Shown here piece by piece: positions 52,998 through 55,266 of a stretch of DNA of 55,266 nucleotides. The DNA is from Bacteroides cellulosilyticus DSM 14838. Lineage in GTDB: Bacteria > Bacteroidota > Bacteroidia > Bacteroidales > Bacteroidaceae. The notes under the pieces are model-generated. The model did no database searches, was not told the origin of the DNA, and saw nothing but the letters and a program-made list of their open reading frames with translations. A program made the translations under genes and the position numbers. The stretch's first letter is position 1; every line of letters begins with the position of its first letter. The stretch lies in assembly GCF_000158035.1 (NCBI RefSeq), contig NZ_EQ973495.1, positions 513,606 to 568,871 of the forward strand, written 5' to 3'.

Positions 52998-55266
52998 GGC
53001 TTGCACTGAATTCCAGTGTAAATGGACGCAAGTAATTACCACTCATATAATGATCTTTGAATTTACCTGCTTCTTCCTTGCCCAGTAGTTCGGCGCCGCT
53101 GATAGTTCCGCTTGCACCCTTTTGGTTCAGGAAGTTCACTACCGTTGCCCCCAGTGAGAGGTGCTTATTCACTTTCCAGTTCACACCACCGAAGGTTTCC
53201 CAACGACCGTTGAAATAGAGGGCATTAGTCAGATTGGCATACGTCTTCCCGAAATAACGGAAACTGAGCCACAAGCGCAGATCGGGAGTTATGTTATAAC
53301 TGGGATCTATTTCAGCCAGTATCTGCGGAATTTCTTTCACTATGTTGCCATTAGCATTCAAGTCAGGCACTCCTTCAAACGGAGATTTGATGAAGTAGTT
53401 GTTATAAGTCGGTTTCTGATAAGTGAACAGGGTATGCAGATGGAAACCCTTGAAAGGATTGATTTCAGCGGAAGTGGTCCAACCCAATGTCTTGATATCG
53501 TAAATTAGCAAGGTCGTCTTGGACTGCGTTGTTCCCGGTTTGGTTACATTCTGCTGGTCTATATTATTCGACTTGGAAATATAAGTAATCATCGAAGTCA
53601 GGTTTATCCAGTCATTCTGATAAAACAATCCGCCACGCAGCAAAGGGATAGTCACACGCTTATATTGCTCTTCGGTAGGTCCTGTTCCGGCATATTCATT
53701 GATACGTGGGAAGCGGGTGGCGACGGTTCCGTCGGCAGTCAGCCCGAAGTTCTTGGTCAACTTATAAGTAAATTGTGCCGTTGCAGCATAGTTCAGCTTA
53801 TCTTTTACTACTTTCTGCGGCTGTATCTTTTCAGTAGAAAGTATATTCCCTTGATTGTCCGTATATTCGTGAGTATCACCGATGTGGAAGCCGGAATAGC
53901 GACCATAAGGAATCTGATCGGCAGACATACGGTAATATTCCAGACGGGCACCATAATAGACAGTGAATTTCGGACTTACCTGCCAGTTATCCGTAAAGTA
54001 GGCAGCCAGTTTGTTTTCGGTCCCTTTGGTATATTCCGGACTCAGCTCATTGAAACCACTGAATTTAGCAGTAGTCCCGTCAGCTACCACACGATTCAGT
54101 ATCTGCGGATATTCAGTAACCGTGCCTACCCATTGAAAAGAAGAAGAGTGATAATCCAAATGATAAAACCATTCATTCAGCCCCAGGCGTACGTCATGGT
54201 CGCCTATCTTCTTTTTCAGTTCGGAAGTAAGCAATGCATTCTTCACTTTGCCAAGATGCAACCAGGTACGCCTGCCTTCGACCAATCCGGTATAGGCATC
54301 CTCCGAACCATCCTGAAAAAGGCCGTCCGCCACCGTGGCTTTGTTGATATTGCTACCACCAAAGTCCACATAGTTAGCTTCGGGAGCATTCATAAACTTG
54401 GCATTCAGCGTCCAGTTCAGATTGTTACGGAAGGTATAATCAAACAGCATAGCCACTTCATGCGCCTTATTGCCTGTAAAGTCACCAAACCGACCGCTCT
54501 TCATCTTTCCGTCCATCACATCCATGTACTGAAAACGTCCACCTTCGGGAGCATACGAAGAAGTTCCTAACTTGAAGCCAGGAATTTCTTTCACACTGCC
54601 ATCTCCCACATAGATAAACGGAGCAGCGTTAATCATCGAACCCAATGCACTGCTTTTTGAGAACTTATAGATAACTGAGAACCTTCCGCGATTATTGTTG
54701 AAAAGGCGCGTCAGCCCTGCATGATAAAGTTGGGTACGGTCACTGAAGTTTTCAAACTTAGGAGAGAAACTACCCGGATCGAAGTTCTGATAGATGCTGG
54801 CTGTATAGAGCCAGCGGTTTCCGATGCCACCGGACACATTCATGTCTATATTTTGCCACCCAAAATGGTTGGTGCGGTAATTCAAGACTCCTTTGAACTC
54901 CTTTTGCCCCAATTTGGAGAAAGAATTTACGGAATAAGCGATGTTTCCGGTAGCAATAGCAGATTCAGACGGTGTCATCAGCCCTAATTCGCCCAGGCTG
55001 GCATCGCTGCGCCAGTGAGTAGCCAGCTTATGCACAGCCGAAGAATAGACAGCGGGTAATCCGTTTTCATACACATTTACATCTTCACAGGGAAGTCCGA
55101 TCTGAATTTCACGGGGCTTGTTTGCATCCGAAGCATTCAGCATTACATTGCGTTCGCTGATCTCCGTTTTTTTACTACTGATAGTGTCATTCTCTACCGG
55201 TTTGCTCGCTGTTGCAATAGTAGCGAATGATAAGGCTGCCGATATGACATAAGAAAAGAGACTTGC
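52987..55266 (-). CDS. TonB-dependent outer-membrane receptor, 5'-truncated by window edge
   Basis: The frame is open from the right edge, so the start codon lies beyond 55266; 759 residues are visible. The first visible part (SLFSYVISAALSFATIATA) is the hydrophobic core and end of a signal peptide, so only the first few residues are missing. The plug region follows (REIQIGLPCEDVNVYENG, SAVHKLATH), then a long run of beta strands with aromatic-rich turns, ending in FTLEFSASLSF, the C-terminal barrel signal. It lacks the carboxypeptidase-like extra domain of the SusC type. No susD-like gene is seen before the edge. It should import an oligosaccharide or other ligand across the outer membrane for the alpha-galactosidase downstream. 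Confidence 0.88.
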   Translation of the reverse strand, partial: ASLFSYVISAALSFATIATASKPVENDTISSKKTEISERNVMLNASDANKPREIQIGLPCEDVNVYENGLPAVYSSAVHKLATHWRSDASLGELGLMTPSESAIATGNIAYSVNSFSKLGQKEFKGVLNYRTNHFGWQNIDMNVSGGIGNRWLYTASIYQNFDPGSFSPKFENFSDRTQLYHAGLTRLFNNNRGRFSVIYKFSKSSALGSMINAAPFIYVGDGSVKEIPGFKLGTSSYAPEGGRFQYMDVMDGKMKSGRFGDFTGNKAHEVAMLFDYTFRNNLNWTLNAKFMNAPEANYVDFGGSNINKATVADGLFQDGSEDAYTGLVEGRRTWLHLGKVKNALLTSELKKKIGDHDVRLGLNEWFYHLDYHSSSFQWVGTVTEYPQILNRVVADGTTAKFSGFNELSPEYTKGTENKLAAYFTDNWQVSPKFTVYYGARLEYYRMSADQIPYGRYSGFHIGDTHEYTDNQGNILSTEKIQPQKVVKDKLNYAATAQFTYKLTKNFGLTADGTVATRFPRINEYAGTGPTEEQYKRVTIPLLRGGLFYQNDWINLTSMITYISKSNNIDQQNVTKPGTTQSKTTLLIYDIKTLGWTTSAEINPFKGFHLHTLFTYQKPTYNNYFIKSPFEGVPDLNANGNIVKEIPQILAEIDPSYNITPDLRLWLSFRYFGKTYANLTNALYFNGRWETFGGVNWKVNKHLSLGATVVNFLNQKGASGTISGAELLGKEEAGKFKDHYMSGNYLRPFTLEFSASLSF

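Overview
The window looks like chromosome of a gut Bacteroides or close relative. The signs are promoters of the Bacteroidetes type (TTTG, 19-21 bases, TAnnTTTG), hybrid two-component regulators that fuse sensor, receiver and AraC domains in one chain, a TonB-dependent receptor next to a glycoside hydrolase, family DUF4373 and DUF4924 proteins, GHL10 lipoprotein-like hydrolases, and a decarboxylase sodium pump. No rRNA, tRNA, insertion sequence or CRISPR array was seen.

Layout. 1-873: 3'-truncated Rpn/PD-(D/E)XK protein. 873-6386: LacI regulator, SLC45-type sugar transporter and GH65 disaccharide phosphorylase, a probable maltose-type uptake and phosphorolysis unit with a LacI-type operator palindrome. 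6491-11942: RND efflux trio (adaptor, pump, TolC-like channel). 12073-15449 (minus): oadG-oadA-oadB sodium-translocating decarboxylase, with oadB broken by one extra base. 16123-19837 (minus): prfC, rfbD, DUF4924 and lysE. 20020-23724: purL. 23912-29117: large hybrid two-component regulator followed by a two-gene split chromate-type transporter. 29133-32602 (minus): TPR histidine kinase and a GHL10 protein. 32765-35542: uvrA. 35722-37880 (minus): cstA, a two-helix mini-protein and a small beta-barrel. 38052-41620: second GHL10 gene, a DUF4373 gene whose frame runs far into its convergent neighbour, and an unassigned ATP-grasp-like enzyme. 41783-46843: AAA ATPase, pyruvate:ferredoxin oxidoreductase and a mini membrane protein. 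46880-55266 (minus): PfkB sugar kinase, a hybrid two-component regulator with a periplasmic sugar-binding sensor, GH36 alpha-galactosidase and a TonB-dependent receptor that runs off the right edge. Together these last four look like a small galactoside-utilisation locus.

The most unusual signal is a set of three intergenic arrays, each with a tandem period of 22 bases but with unrelated unit sequences. They lie at 15911-15996 (3' of prfC), 35555-35664 (3' of uvrA) and 39537-39724 (3' of the second GHL10 gene). In all three the unit carries a palindromic or inverting core, and all sit just past a stop codon. A fourth array of five 10-base repeats lies directly upstream of the DUF4373 gene at 40374-40419. 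The shared period with different sequences suggests a common process or binding geometry, not common descent of the sequence. I cannot tell from the sequence whether this is already described.

Other points of interest are the oadB frameshift, the roughly 1 kb antisense run-on of the DUF4373 reading frame, an AAA ATPase with Gln in place of the usual Walker B Glu, and terminator hairpins that include the stop codons of the genes on the other strand.
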